Below, piece after piece: positions 32,655 through 42,554 of a stretch of DNA of 64,000 bases (the stretch's first letter is position 1; each line of letters begins with the position of its first letter). A program made the position numbers and the translations under genes. The notes below the pieces were generated by a model. That model was not told where the DNA came from. It saw only the letters and a program-made list of their open reading frames with translations, and made no database searches. Origin of the DNA: Commensalibacter melissae (GTDB lineage Bacteria > Pseudomonadota > Alphaproteobacteria > Acetobacterales > Acetobacteraceae); the NCBI RefSeq assembly GCF_009734185.1, contig NZ_CP046393.1:1108501-1172500 (forward strand). The letters are read 5' to 3'.

Positions 32655-33521
32655 TTAATCATTTTTCATAGATGGCAAATTCCAAACCTGTTGTTTCTGA
32701 TGATAAACAACTTTAGGTAATAATACATAAATTGGATGATAATCAGGATTAAGCCATCTAAGAATTTGTGTCATATCCTTTTCATCCATTGCTGTACAAC
32801 CTGAAGTCACCGCATTCGCATTTTTTCTTAAATGTGCAAAGATACAGCTTCCATAATGAGGAATATTCTTCTCATTATGTTCAATGACAAAACCTAATTT
32901 ATAAAGTTGGTCCCCTTTAAAATGAATATCCCTACGCATAGGTTCAGACAAAATAAATTTTTCTTTTAAAGAAAAATTTTGTTTATCAATAATTTGATTG
33001 TATTGAGACGATGTAGGATCATCAATACAGTAGTCATATTGTGTCATGACATGGTAAGGATAATTTATAGAAAGATTATTCCTATAACCAAATGCAAAGC
33101 CTATTTTGAATATTCCAACAGGACTGCGCTTATCACCCTCTTTTTTGTACAGACCTTCTTGGATAAATGGATGCAATCCCCTGCCCCAAGCCAATCCTTG
33201 ACTACCTAGAGATACAGAAACACCATTTCCTTTTTTGTGCCATTTTGAATGCAAATATTCAAATCTGTATAATTTTCCCCTATTACTATACCATCCATCA
33301 GTTATAACAACGATCATTTGCTGTTTTTTTTGCCAGTGATACAAAATTGATTTTTGTGTATGATTACAACCTGAAAAAAATAAACAACCTATTAATGGAA
33401 TGATTTTTTTTGAAAATAAATGAAACAAATTTTTCAATATCCATTTTTGATGAAAACCATATTCTCCAACAGAATCGAAAACAATTTTTACTATAAAAAT
33501 ACAATAATAACGTATCACCAA
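32655..33521 (-). CDS. L,D-transpeptidase (YkuD)-like lipoprotein
   Basis: The C-terminal half carries the YkuD active-site arrangement: a conserved His in IFAHLRKNANAVTSGCTAMD with SGCTAM holding the nucleophilic Cys, and an upstream KRSPVGIFKIG substrate-entry segment. Such enzymes make 3-3 peptidoglycan cross-links or attach proteins to the wall. A lipobox-like FFSGC near residue 50 suggests a lipoprotein. No ATG exists in the N-terminal part: the open frame begins with TTG, and a TTG near 33440 would give a normal-length lipoprotein signal (LKNLFHLFSKKIIPLIG). The start is therefore uncertain by about 80 bp. The family of the catalytic domain is clear. Confidence 0.78.
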   Translation of the reverse strand: MVIRYYCIFIVKIVFDSVGEYGFHQKWILKNLFHLFSKKIIPLIGCLFFSGCNHTQKSILYHWQKKQQMIVVITDGWYSNRGKLYRFEYLHSKWHKKGNGVSVSLGSQGLAWGRGLHPFIQEGLYKKEGDKRSPVGIFKIGFAFGYRNNLSINYPYHVMTQYDYCIDDPTSSQYNQIIDKQNFSLKEKFILSEPMRRDIHFKGDQLYKLGFVIEHNEKNIPHYGSCIFAHLRKNANAVTSGCTAMDEKDMTQILRWLNPDYHPIYVLLPKVVYHQKQQVWNLPSMKND

Positions 33522-33840
33522 ATATACGATTCATTAAGCTCCCACTTTTAATAAGTATCTCAAATAATATGTAATATTTTCAATTATTTCCCTAAGGTAA
33601 AGCTAACCATCTCCGATTAAATTACAATATAATAATTTCGTTGCAGTTAAATACATAATTACGTAAACATAGTTCATATCCTGTTTTTTTCATTATTAAA
33701 TGAGAACAATAGCGCAATAAACAAACATAAAATTTATAATAAAATTATCATATTTATATAATTCTTGTTTTATTCAATGGATAAATTATGTAAGAAGCGA
33801 CATAATCTTAAATATTATATTTTCAGTTTCGAGGATTTTT
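33522..33840. other. Intergenic region upstream of putA
   Basis: 319 AT-rich bases between the divergent L,D-transpeptidase-like gene and putA. GAGGA (33831-33835) is a good ribosome-binding site for putA. Several TATAAT-like hexamers occur but none pairs convincingly with a -35. No operator palindrome was seen. Confidence 0.5.
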
Positions 33841-36800
33841 ATGTCTGTTTTTTCTCAATTTGACAATAATATACGCACTCAGAACTCTTTAAGAGATAAA
33901 ATTACGGCGACAATACGACTTCCAGAAACGGAATGTGTCAAAACCCTACTTCCACAAGCTACCCTATCTGATGAAATGAACAGACAGATATCGGAACATG
34001 CAAGATCATTAACACAATATTTAAGAGAACATCGCAACCTGAAGGGTGTCGAGACTCTTGTTCAGGAGTTTTCATTATCTTCCGCAGAAGGCGTTGCACT
34101 TATGTGCCTTGCCGAAGCTCTTTTACGCATTCCTGATACTGAAACACGTGATGCATTAATCAGGGATAAGATCAGCACTGGTGACTGGATATCACATGCA
34201 GGTTTCAAGAAACCTATTTTCACCAACGCCGCCGCATGGGGACTTGCTTTGACAGGAAAACTCGTTACGCCTGTAAAAGAAAAAAATCTTGCAGCAACCC
34301 TTACAAAATTGGTACAGCGGCAGGGTGAAAGCATAATCCGTATCGCCCTTGATCGGGCTATGCGCATTATGGGTGAACAATTTGTTCTTGGCCAAACAAT
34401 GGAAGAGGCTTTAAACCAAAGCAGAAAAATGGAGGATATCGGATTTCGTTATTCGTACGATATGCTTGGTGAGGCTGCGATAACAGAAGAAGATGCGGAA
34501 CGTTACAGGGTTGATTATGAAAATGCGTTGCATGCAATCGGCCGTTCAACACATGGTAACTCGGTTTATGAACGTGCTGGATTATCCATTAAATTATCCG
34601 CTTTACACCCCCGTTATTCTCGTTCCCAATATGACCGAGTCATGAAAGAACTCCTTCCGACTTTAACGAATTTGGTTCTTCTTGCACGCCAATATAATAT
34701 TGGCATCAATATTGATGCAGAAGAGAGTGAGCGCCTTGAAATCTCTCTTGATTTGATGGAAGCCTTATGTAATCACCCAGATCTGAAAAACTGGAATGGT
34801 ATTGGTTTTGTTGTCCAAGCTTATGGCCGCAGGGCTCCCTATGTCCTGGATTATTTGATTGATCTGGCTCGTCGAACAAACCGCAGATTGATGGTACGTT
34901 TGGTAAAGGGTGCCTATTGGGACAGTGAAATTAAAAAAGCGCAGGTTGAAGGTCAATCCGATTTTCCTGTCTATACCCGCAAAATTCATACAGATATTAG
35001 TTATATTGCATGCGCGAAAAAATTATTGTCCAATAGAGACGCAATTTTTCCACAGTTTGCCACACATAATGTTCGAACACTTGCAACAATTTATGCACTT
35101 GCAGGAAAAGATTATGATATTGAACAATATGAATTTCAGTGTCTCCATGGTATGGGTGAACAGTTATATAGCAAAATCGTACAAGCGGGTGATCTTTCAC
35201 GACCATGTCGTATATACGCCCCTGTAGGAACACATGAAACTTTGCTTGCTTATCTTGTTCGCAGATTATTGGAGAATGGAGCTAATTCTTCATTTGTAAA
35301 CCAGATTGGCAACAGTGACATTTCAATTGATCAACTGATTGCAAACCCTGTGGATGAAGCTCTGAAAATAAATCCTGTTGGCAGTCCTCATCCAGCCATC
35401 CGTTTACCACGCTCCATTTATGGTCAGGAAAGACTGAATTCAAGAGGCATTGATTTCAACAATGAATTTATTCTACATGATCTTTCTAAGTCCCTTAAAG
35501 ATTCTCCAGCATCTTGGGAAGCATTTCCAATTCTTGCAGGAAAGAAAACTAAGTTCAAAAACAAACCATTGGATGTTTTAAATCCTGCTGATCATAACGA
35601 TAAGGTAGGGACAGTTATCGAGGCATCACAAGCGGAAATTGATCGTGCGTTCAAATCGGCAGTAAAGGGTGCCAAGGACTGGGCTGGATTGGATCCTGAT
35701 AAAAGGGCCGTTCCCTTGTTGAAAGCTGCAGATCTTTTGGAAGAGCAATTGTATCCTTTATTGGGATTGATTATTCGTGAAGCGGGAAAATCTTTTCCCA
35801 ATGCCCTGGCTGAAGTAAGAGAAGCGATTGACTTTCTCAGATACTATGGTTCAACAGTTGCCAGAACTTTCAATAATAATACTCACGCACCATTGAGTGG
35901 ACCCGTTGTTTGCATCAGCCCATGGAATTTCCCACTGGCCATTTTTATCGGGCAAATTTCTGCAGCTCTTGCTGCCGGAAATCCTGTTATTGCCAAACCA
36001 GCCGAGGAAACGCCTTTAATTGCCACTAGGGCAGTCCAAATCATGCATGAAGCGGGTATACCGGAAGAAATTCTTCAATTATTACCCGGTAAGGGAGATA
36101 TTGGGGCATCTCTTATTTCAAATAAGGAAGTTCATGGAGTAATGTTTACAGGATCAACAGCAGTTGCCCGTGAAATTTCTAAAAATCTTGCCAGCAGAAG
36201 ATCTCCATCAGGCAACATTATTCCTTTTGTGGCTGAAACAGGCGGCCAAAATGCACTTATCGTTGATTCCTCTGCCCTCGCCGAACAAGTTGTTGTTGAT
36301 ATCATCAGTTCTGCATTTGACAGTGCCGGTCAACGATGCTCTGCCCTAAGGGTATTGTACGTTCAGGAAGATTGCGCAGATCGGGTTATTACCATGTTAC
36401 GGGGTGCAACCAAGGAGCTTATTATAGATAATCCTCTTTCTCTCAAAACCGACATAGGTCCTGTAATCAGTCAGGATGCATTAAATCGTCTAAATAATTA
36501 TGTCGAATATATGAAAAAGAAAAGATTTAAGATCTGGTCCCTACCTTTACCTGAAAAAACAGAAAATGGTACATTTATGATGCCGACCATAATCGAAATC
36601 AATCAGATATCCGATATTCCTGATGAAGTTTTTGGTCCTGTCCTTCATGTTGTTCGATTTAGACGAGATCAGATTGACCATATAATTAAATCGATAAACC
36701 AAACAGGATTTGGGTTAACGTTTGGTATTCATTCCCGTATTGATGAAACCATTGAGGATGTAACAACAAAAATTAATGCAGGTAATATCTACATTAACCG

Positions 36801-37482
36801 TAATATTATCGGGGCGATTGTTGGCGTACAACCTTTTGGGGGAAAAGGTCTTTCCGGAACAGGTCCAAAGGCAGGTGCCCCCTTCATTCTAAGAAGGATG
36901 TTGCAACAAAGCCCCGTTTTCGATGAATTCCCCAAACAATCTCTACCCCCCATTGCACAGCAGTGGCTGGACTGGTTGACAAGCAATCAAAAGAATTTTG
37001 TTTCTACAGCAAAAAATCTGTTATCCCATACAATAGTAAATTCAAATATTGAATTAAATGGACCTGTTGGTGAAAAAAATATTTACTCTCTCTCACCACG
37101 AGGAACAGTATTATGTATCGCTAAAACACGAGATATCTTATTGAGACAAATTTCCTTGTCCCTGAAATGTGGAAATTCAGTCCTGATTTTTGCACCTGAT
37201 CAGATCACAGAATGGTATTCACAATTGCCCCATGAATTGTCATTACACATCAGAAAGGTAAAATCAATGAATGAGCAACCTTGCACGATCATTCTGGGTG
37301 AAAAAGATGTTCCTGAATTTGAAGAGGCTCGTCAGAACATGGCATTTTCAGACAATGGAATTATTTCTTCACTAGATGTAGATGAAAATTTCGAAAATAC
37401 GGATCTTCTCATGGAAGAGATCTCCATAAGCAATAACACGACTGCTGCAGGGGGAAATGCCTCTTTAATGACAATAGATTAA
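33841..37482 (+). CDS. putA: Bifunctional proline dehydrogenase / P5C dehydrogenase PutA
   Basis: 1213 residues. It oxidises proline to glutamate in two steps with substrate channelling. The FAD-dependent PRODH barrel occupies about 80-500 (YEFQCLHGMGEQL, LVRRLLENGANSSFV) and the aldehyde dehydrogenase about 560-1060, with catalytic Cys833 in DSAGQRCSALRV and CISPWNFPLAIFIG for NAD. A C-terminal region (1060-1213) follows. The N-terminal ribbon-helix-helix repressor domain of E. coli PutA is absent, so it is bifunctional, not self-regulating. The start has a GAGGA site. A regulator, if any, is not in the window. Confidence 0.95.
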   Translation: MSVFSQFDNNIRTQNSLRDKITATIRLPETECVKTLLPQATLSDEMNRQISEHARSLTQYLREHRNLKGVETLVQEFSLSSAEGVALMCLAEALLRIPDTETRDALIRDKISTGDWISHAGFKKPIFTNAAAWGLALTGKLVTPVKEKNLAATLTKLVQRQGESIIRIALDRAMRIMGEQFVLGQTMEEALNQSRKMEDIGFRYSYDMLGEAAITEEDAERYRVDYENALHAIGRSTHGNSVYERAGLSIKLSALHPRYSRSQYDRVMKELLPTLTNLVLLARQYNIGINIDAEESERLEISLDLMEALCNHPDLKNWNGIGFVVQAYGRRAPYVLDYLIDLARRTNRRLMVRLVKGAYWDSEIKKAQVEGQSDFPVYTRKIHTDISYIACAKKLLSNRDAIFPQFATHNVRTLATIYALAGKDYDIEQYEFQCLHGMGEQLYSKIVQAGDLSRPCRIYAPVGTHETLLAYLVRRLLENGANSSFVNQIGNSDISIDQLIANPVDEALKINPVGSPHPAIRLPRSIYGQERLNSRGIDFNNEFILHDLSKSLKDSPASWEAFPILAGKKTKFKNKPLDVLNPADHNDKVGTVIEASQAEIDRAFKSAVKGAKDWAGLDPDKRAVPLLKAADLLEEQLYPLLGLIIREAGKSFPNALAEVREAIDFLRYYGSTVARTFNNNTHAPLSGPVVCISPWNFPLAIFIGQISAALAAGNPVIAKPAEETPLIATRAVQIMHEAGIPEEILQLLPGKGDIGASLISNKEVHGVMFTGSTAVAREISKNLASRRSPSGNIIPFVAETGGQNALIVDSSALAEQVVVDIISSAFDSAGQRCSALRVLYVQEDCADRVITMLRGATKELIIDNPLSLKTDIGPVISQDALNRLNNYVEYMKKKRFKIWSLPLPEKTENGTFMMPTIIEINQISDIPDEVFGPVLHVVRFRRDQIDHIIKSINQTGFGLTFGIHSRIDETIEDVTTKINAGNIYINRNIIGAIVGVQPFGGKGLSGTGPKAGAPFILRRMLQQSPVFDEFPKQSLPPIAQQWLDWLTSNQKNFVSTAKNLLSHTIVNSNIELNGPVGEKNIYSLSPRGTVLCIAKTRDILLRQISLSLKCGNSVLIFAPDQITEWYSQLPHELSLHIRKVKSMNEQPCTIILGEKDVPEFEEARQNMAFSDNGIISSLDVDENFENTDLLMEEISISNNTTAAGGNASLMTID

Positions 37483-37507
37483 TATCAATTTTGATTTATA
37501 AAACACA

Positions 37508-37585
37508 AACCCTTATTATTTTATATAATAGGGGTTCAATAAAGACCGACCCTATTTACAGAATAAAAAAGATAGGGTTTTCATT
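37508..37585 (+). terminator. Tandem hairpins between putA and ftrD
   Basis: First stem: 37508-37519 with 37525-37536, 12 bp with one G-U pair. Second stem: ACCCTAT (37549-37555) with ATAGGGT (37572-37578), followed by TTTCATTTATT. The pair lies between convergent genes and ends putA, with the second more like an intrinsic terminator. Confidence 0.6.
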
Positions 37586-37604
37586 TATTAATGTTTTCAA
37601 TTAT

Positions 37605-38978
37605 TTACCATATCCAAAACATTAAAACCCATGCCCCAACAACGGGTATTACAGATACAGTATAAAGGGTAAACGATAAAAACATTTGATAAAAATATTT
37701 ATTATATTTCCGAAGAATTTTATAGCCCAAGTATAAACTCCAAATACTGGCACCCCCCAGAATAATCGCACGCATATCCTTTAGCCACCAAAAGACAATC
37801 CCCTCATATTGAAGTAATTTGACACTTGTTGCGTTGAGACCGAGAAAAAGACCTGCCGCTGCCAAAGGTATGAGTGCCTGGGAAAAATATAGATAAAAAT
37901 CAGGTTTATGATAAAGTCTGGCCAAAAATTTGTAGATCAATGTTAACCACACGCCATAAAGGATTCCGGATCCAAGAATGTAGAAACTGACACAAAAGCC
38001 ATCCAGCAAATTGAAACTATCATTGTTGGCAGGGTAATTCGTTAAAATCCACCAGGGAGCCGTTGCATTCAATGGCCAAAATATTTCATGATTAACCAAC
38101 CATTCTGCCAGATATTGTTTAAAATAAACGAACCAAGGCGAAACCGTCCACGTAAATGCTCCAATAGCAACGCCAATCATACCGAATAACAATAGTCTGA
38201 TCTGCCAAATATTTTGCTGTTCATTACCGTAAACAAGAATTTCTTCATTCACGGACCTCGTCTGCAAACTGACAGCATTTCTATAGCCTGCACAACGTCC
38301 ACACATATGGCAAGCTGAAACGCCATGAAGCTGTCGAATATTAATCATTGGTGGGCAATGCGGATTTGAATGCTCTTTTTCTTGAAATTCTGACCATTTT
38401 TGCTGATCTGTCTTAAAAGTAAAAGGAGAAAGCCGAGAAAGAAGATTAAACACACCATTAACCGGGCACAGATAACGACACCAGACACGGTTACCATTTC
38501 CATATAGATATCCTATAACTATTGCTGCTGCTGTTGAACCTCCCAGTATCAATAATGCAGGTATCGCATAATCATAAACACTTATAAGTTGTCCATACAA
38601 AGTGGTTAATATAAAAGCAATCGCTGGCCAACCTCTCCATTTGAGTAAACGGGGGATTTTCTTGTTTCGTCCGAAATTTTTGGATGTCCATTCCGTCAAA
38701 GTTCCCTCTGGACAAAATACACCACACCAAATTCGTCCTATAAATAACATTGACAATATTACAAAGGGCCACCAGATCCCCCAAAAAACAAATTGGGCAA
38801 ATAAAACAATATTGTTAAAAATATGCGAATGTTTTGGGGGTAAATGCATTAAAGCGGGAATAATCAGAAGCAAAAAATAAATTGCAACAACAAACCATTT
38901 AATTCCCTGAATAATGGTTTGATGACGTTGCATAGCAATTCCCGTTTGATTAATTGCCTTTTTCAGCAAAACCCTCAT
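37605..38978 (-). CDS. ftrD: FtrD-like polyferredoxin membrane protein (iron transport)
   Basis: About 457 residues from the ATG at 38978, which follows GGAA; the TTG at 38990 is less likely. Polytopic, with cysteine motifs RIWCGVFCPEG, WCRYLCPVNG and ACHMCGRCAG typical of NapH/NosR-like 4Fe-4S membrane proteins. In the FtrABCD iron systems (described in Brucella and Bordetella) this protein supplies electrons to the permease. Here it directly follows the FTR1-family permease with a 26-bp gap, in the expected order. Last gene of the operon. Confidence 0.85.
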   Translation of the reverse strand: MRVLLKKAINQTGIAMQRHQTIIQGIKWFVVAIYFLLLIIPALMHLPPKHSHIFNNIVLFAQFVFWGIWWPFVILSMLFIGRIWCGVFCPEGTLTEWTSKNFGRNKKIPRLLKWRGWPAIAFILTTLYGQLISVYDYAIPALLILGGSTAAAIVIGYLYGNGNRVWCRYLCPVNGVFNLLSRLSPFTFKTDQQKWSEFQEKEHSNPHCPPMINIRQLHGVSACHMCGRCAGYRNAVSLQTRSVNEEILVYGNEQQNIWQIRLLLFGMIGVAIGAFTWTVSPWFVYFKQYLAEWLVNHEIFWPLNATAPWWILTNYPANNDSFNLLDGFCVSFYILGSGILYGVWLTLIYKFLARLYHKPDFYLYFSQALIPLAAAGLFLGLNATSVKLLQYEGIVFWWLKDMRAIILGGASIWSLYLGYKILRKYNKYFYQMFLSFTLYTVSVIPVVGAWVLMFWIW

Positions 38979-39004
38979 TATTTGTTCCAATGTTATTTAT
39001 TGTA

Positions 39005-39835
39005 TTAATAAGTTTTTTTAAAAGTTACGTTGCACAATAAAATGGCAATGAACCAGTAAATAACAAGAGCTGAAATTTGCATTAATGAAGGTTCCGCATG
39101 ATAACCTGTCAAACCTGTTAAGGTACTGTTGTCAGGAATAAACCCTGCGGTACTCCATACAGGATTATCCATAAAATTATAAATCCATTCCGGAATATCA
39201 TAAGCGGCAATCTGGACAGAAGCTTTATCAATGGCGCTTATAAAAAGTCCACCACCAATTAGAAGCAAAAGAAATTCGCTGACAATGAAAAACCATTTCC
39301 ATGAAATGAATTTAAATGATTTCTGTAAACACCAAAATGTTAGCAATGCCAAGATTAATCCCAAAAAACCGCCCAGTATAAATAATCCCAATGAAGATCC
39401 CTTTTGTTCCGCACCAATACCTGCCAAAAATACAACTGTTTCTGATCCTTCTCTTGCGACTGCCAGCATGGATAAAAGAAGAATCCCTATTCCACTTCCG
39501 GATTTCTGTACACTTTCGGCTGCCTCCTGTTCAAGATGCTTTTTCATACCTCTACCATGATGATGCATCCAGATTACCATTTGCAATATCAAACATGCCG
39601 CGACAAACATCATAATGGTAAAAAACCATTCTCCACCTGCACCGGCAAACCAAGTGCTGGCGATCCAAAATGCAACAGCCAATAATCCAGCAAGCGCCAG
39701 ACCAAGTCCCGTCCCAATCCATAGCTGTCTTGTCAGGGATACCAGATTTTCCCTTCTCAGCCATGCATATAAAATGCCTATAACCAGTAATGCCTCAACG
39801 CTCTCACGCCATACAATAAACAAAGGCGCACCCAT
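39005..39835 (-). CDS. ftrC: FTR1-family high-affinity iron permease
   Basis: 276 residues with seven predicted membrane helices. Both REXXE iron-binding motifs of the FTR1/EfeU family are present: VWRESVEALLVIGIL near the N-terminus and AREGSETVVFLAG in the middle. The ATG at 39835 has an AGGAG eight bases upstream. It imports iron through the inner membrane after oxidation or capture by the two periplasmic proteins encoded upstream (ftrA, ftrB). Confidence 0.93.
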   Translation of the reverse strand: MGAPLFIVWRESVEALLVIGILYAWLRRENLVSLTRQLWIGTGLGLALAGLLAVAFWIASTWFAGAGGEWFFTIMMFVAACLILQMVIWMHHHGRGMKKHLEQEAAESVQKSGSGIGILLLSMLAVAREGSETVVFLAGIGAEQKGSSLGLFILGGFLGLILALLTFWCLQKSFKFISWKWFFIVSEFLLLLIGGGLFISAIDKASVQIAAYDIPEWIYNFMDNPVWSTAGFIPDNSTLTGLTGYHAEPSLMQISALVIYWFIAILLCNVTFKKTY

Positions 39836-39846
39836 AATAAAAACTC

Positions 39847-40176
39847 CTATTTGGAAATAATGTCAAAGCCTGGCATATTGACGTGAAAATCATCGATAAA
39901 ATGATATTTCCCTGTTTTAAGCGGATGTATAACCACGAAAGAGGTCACATCAGGCCCCAAGACCTTTTCAACCCTTAAAGAAAGATTTTCAAATTCAGCC
40001 GGTACTTTACCTGTATTTTTAATGGTAATTTTAAAACGCTGGTTTGCCGGCACTTCTATTGATGAGGGTTTAAAAACACCATCCGTGATGGTGATATCAT
40101 AATTTTGAAGTGGTGCACTGAAAACGTGTACTGGCCAAATGGAAAACAATGACAAAACAGCATAAAATTTTTTCAT
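39847..40176 (-). CDS. ftrB: FtrB-like periplasmic cupredoxin-fold protein
   Basis: About 109 residues from the ATG at 40176, preceding a signal peptide (MKKFYAVLSLFSIW to FSA-AP); a start at 40218 would add residues lacking signal character. The fold pattern fits a cupredoxin-like domain (GVFKPSSIEVPANQRFKI, GKYHFIDDFHVNMPG). The mature protein has no Cys, so it cannot hold a classical type-1 copper site; FtrB proteins of this kind are thought to act with FtrA in ferrous-iron capture. It lies between ftrA and ftrC. Confidence 0.8.
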   Translation of the reverse strand: MKKFYAVLSLFSIWPVHVFSAPLQNYDITITDGVFKPSSIEVPANQRFKITIKNTGKVPAEFENLSLRVEKVLGPDVTSFVVIHPLKTGKYHFIDDFHVNMPGFDIISK

Positions 40177-40306
40177 TCTAAATATCCGAAAATATGCTTT
40201 TAATGATTGGATTATCAATAAACAATCTCAAATTATTAAGATGTAATATTTATTTATAAATATGTTGAACGTCTTAATAATTTATATTTAATCGCTGGTT
40301 TAAATA

Positions 40307-40837
40307 TTAATATCCACCCTTTTTACCAGTTCCGGCATATGTAAAGTCATATTGTGTGACACATTCCCCAAACCAGGGTGCAACACCCGTTTCCTTGTCA
40401 ACATGACGACCAAACATGGATTCTCTGGCCGGTGGAAGAAGCGTGAGTTTTAAATGATATTTTCCCGCTCCCAGAAGTTTGATATTCTCGCCATAATGCG
40501 GTCCATCATTTGCAACCATTGGATGAAGTATACCTTGTAATTTTTTCTCATCACCAATTTTGGTTAACTCATAAGATACTTGTAGATAAGGCATCCAGCT
40601 GCCTTCTTGAAAACCATTTTTATTATTGGCTGTTGCATGAATATCCGCTTCAAGATGAACATCAGATTTTGCCGCTGACAACATGATACCGTCAGGCTCC
40701 ATTTCAATTGGCTGCAGATAGACTGCAGCAATTTCCATATTTCCACATATCTGTGGTTTGCCAATGGGATATTCTACGGCAAAGGCTGGTGTTGACAATA
40801 GGATTGTACTGCCTATCAAAAGATATTTTTTAAACAT
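40307..40837 (-). CDS. ftrA: FtrA/P19-like periplasmic iron-binding protein
   Basis: 176 residues with a signal peptide (LLSTPAFA). Resembles the P19/Tp34 family of the FTR-type iron systems: YPIGKPQICGNMEIAAVYLQ, DVHLEADIHA and NDGPHYGENIKL provide the His/Met ligands that bind copper or iron. AAGGAAAG supports the ATG at 40837. First gene of ftrABCD; a gap of 130 bp to ftrB could hold an attenuator or just spacer. The system imports ferrous iron through FtrC. Confidence 0.88.
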   Translation of the reverse strand: MFKKYLLIGSTILLSTPAFAVEYPIGKPQICGNMEIAAVYLQPIEMEPDGIMLSAAKSDVHLEADIHATANNKNGFQEGSWMPYLQVSYELTKIGDEKKLQGILHPMVANDGPHYGENIKLLGAGKYHLKLTLLPPARESMFGRHVDKETGVAPWFGECVTQYDFTYAGTGKKGGY

Positions 40838-41315
40838 TATAAATTACTTTCCTTAATCAAATATGTGATCGAATCAATGAGTTAGAGCATAAAATGAGAA
40901 TAGGAATCAATTTTATATGCAAATAAAAATTAATAGCAACTGTTTATATTAAAATATCAAATTTATTCATAAAAGTTTATAACAATGCATTCATATGGAT
41001 GTTTGACCAGACCTGTATATTCAAAAAGAATTGCCTGATTATCAGAAATCTTGGACAAATACAACCTAACATCTTATTTCAATAAGAAAACAATTATTAG
41101 CATTTTACAAAATATAAAATGTGAATTACTTAATAAAATTTATGTAATGTTAAAAAATTATTTAACAAGATATTTATGTAATTTTTTATTATTGATATTA
41201 GATAAATATTTTAATTAATTTATTATATATAATTAGGAACAATTTAATTGTTTTTAAAATTTATTATCAGGGATTTTTTATATTTCCATGATAATAAATT
41301 TATTTTCTGGTAGAA
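40838..41315. other. Intergenic region upstream of ftrA
   Basis: 478 very AT-rich bases between the 3' end of the heptosyltransferase gene and ftrA, both on the minus strand. AATGAGAATAGGAATCAATT (40893-40912), about 56 bases before ftrA, is a possible but poor Fur-box-like repeat. No gene or clear terminator was seen. Confidence 0.4.
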
Positions 41316-42542
41316 TCATTCTTTATTTATATTTGAAATCAGTTTTTGAATGACTTGAATAACAAAAGTTGAAGTTATTGATTTCGTACATTCATAATGT
41401 CTGGGCGTATCACGATGTCGCGGACACCACGTATAATTATCATGTTCGAATTCATATTTCATATCATTCCAGCAGGAATTACAGACATGCCAATTTATAA
41501 TCCGATAAGGCGTATAGAATTCGTTCATGGGATGGGTAAATCCGGAAATCATGACAACAGGAATATTCATTGTCCACGCCATCCAGGACAATCCTGAACT
41601 CAATCCAACAAAAAATTCGGCATGTTTCAACCACCTTGCGCGTTCTGATAAAGGCCGGTTTCCTGTTTCATTTTCCGCATTGTAAGGTATGGAATTAAAT
41701 ATTATACCATGTCCCGAAATGGTATTCTGATCAATGCAGATCACCCTGTAGTTTTGACTTTTCAAATAATCAACAACAAGTTCCCAACCTTTGGGATTGT
41801 TCCAATATTTACATTGAGAGCTTGCTTGAACGGCAATACATACATATTTTTCTTTGATAGGCCTGGATTCATCAGGTAATCTAAGGGTTAGTTTCTCATC
41901 TTTTTCTGTCGATAACCCCAAAATGTAAGCTGCTGTTTTATGCAACCCCACCAACCTGAAATCACATGGCTGATATAAATTTTGCTCGTCCTTGAAAAAC
42001 AGACCAAAATAATAACAGGCATAACTATCAGAAAATATGTTATTTTCCTCGGCCTTTTTCATTGTTGTAAAATTGATTTCTGGATATGATCTTTTTAAAA
42101 GATCAATAAATTTTTCATCAATTATACAGTGCAGCTTACACGAATGTTTTTTCTTGAATTCAATAGCATAGGGTAACCAGGCAAAAGTATCACCGATTGT
42201 TCCAACCGGACATTGAATGACAACCTTTTTATCTTTTAGATCAAGTTGATGATTGAACACTTGTCTGGTTACGTTATTTTCTATTTCCTCCACAGTAATT
42301 TTAAAATTGACATAAAAACGTTTGGAGGAACTGACCGTTCCCCCAGCGACTTGACCTTGGAACAGGATATTGCCGGTATCAAGATCTTGCAATGTAACTT
42401 TCCATAATCCCTTTTCTCTTTTGGGAAGCATTACTCTGGCACCCAAATTGAAATCATATCGGATTTCTTTGGGTGCCGACTGAGTAGGTACAGGTGTCAC
42501 ATTTACATAGGATTTTTTATCCTTTGATGATGCAGACGTCAT
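41316..42542 (-). CDS. Autotransporter strand-loop-strand O-heptosyltransferase (TibC/AAH type)
   Basis: 408 residues. It matches the bacterial autotransporter heptosyltransferase family that adds heptose to Ser/Thr of beta-solenoid repeats from ADP-heptose. The GT-B C-terminal half has VCIAVQASSQCKYWNNP and FVGLSSGLSWMAW. Four cysteines near the C-terminus (354, 357, 373, 385; CNSC, WCPRH, YECTK) match the iron-binding cysteine cluster of TibC-type enzymes. It begins 12 bp after its likely substrate gene, the Hint/repeat protein. Cytoplasmic. Confidence 0.88.
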   Translation of the reverse strand: MTSASSKDKKSYVNVTPVPTQSAPKEIRYDFNLGARVMLPKREKGLWKVTLQDLDTGNILFQGQVAGGTVSSSKRFYVNFKITVEEIENNVTRQVFNHQLDLKDKKVVIQCPVGTIGDTFAWLPYAIEFKKKHSCKLHCIIDEKFIDLLKRSYPEINFTTMKKAEENNIFSDSYACYYFGLFFKDEQNLYQPCDFRLVGLHKTAAYILGLSTEKDEKLTLRLPDESRPIKEKYVCIAVQASSQCKYWNNPKGWELVVDYLKSQNYRVICIDQNTISGHGIIFNSIPYNAENETGNRPLSERARWLKHAEFFVGLSSGLSWMAWTMNIPVVMISGFTHPMNEFYTPYRIINWHVCNSCWNDMKYEFEHDNYTWCPRHRDTPRHYECTKSITSTFVIQVIQKLISNINKE

Positions 42543-42554
42543 GTAAATCCGATT

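Noticed and set aside
33751-33762. TATAAT as the putA promoter
   Set aside because: The region is so AT-rich that many TATAAT-like hexamers appear, and no -35 of matching spacing is convincing.
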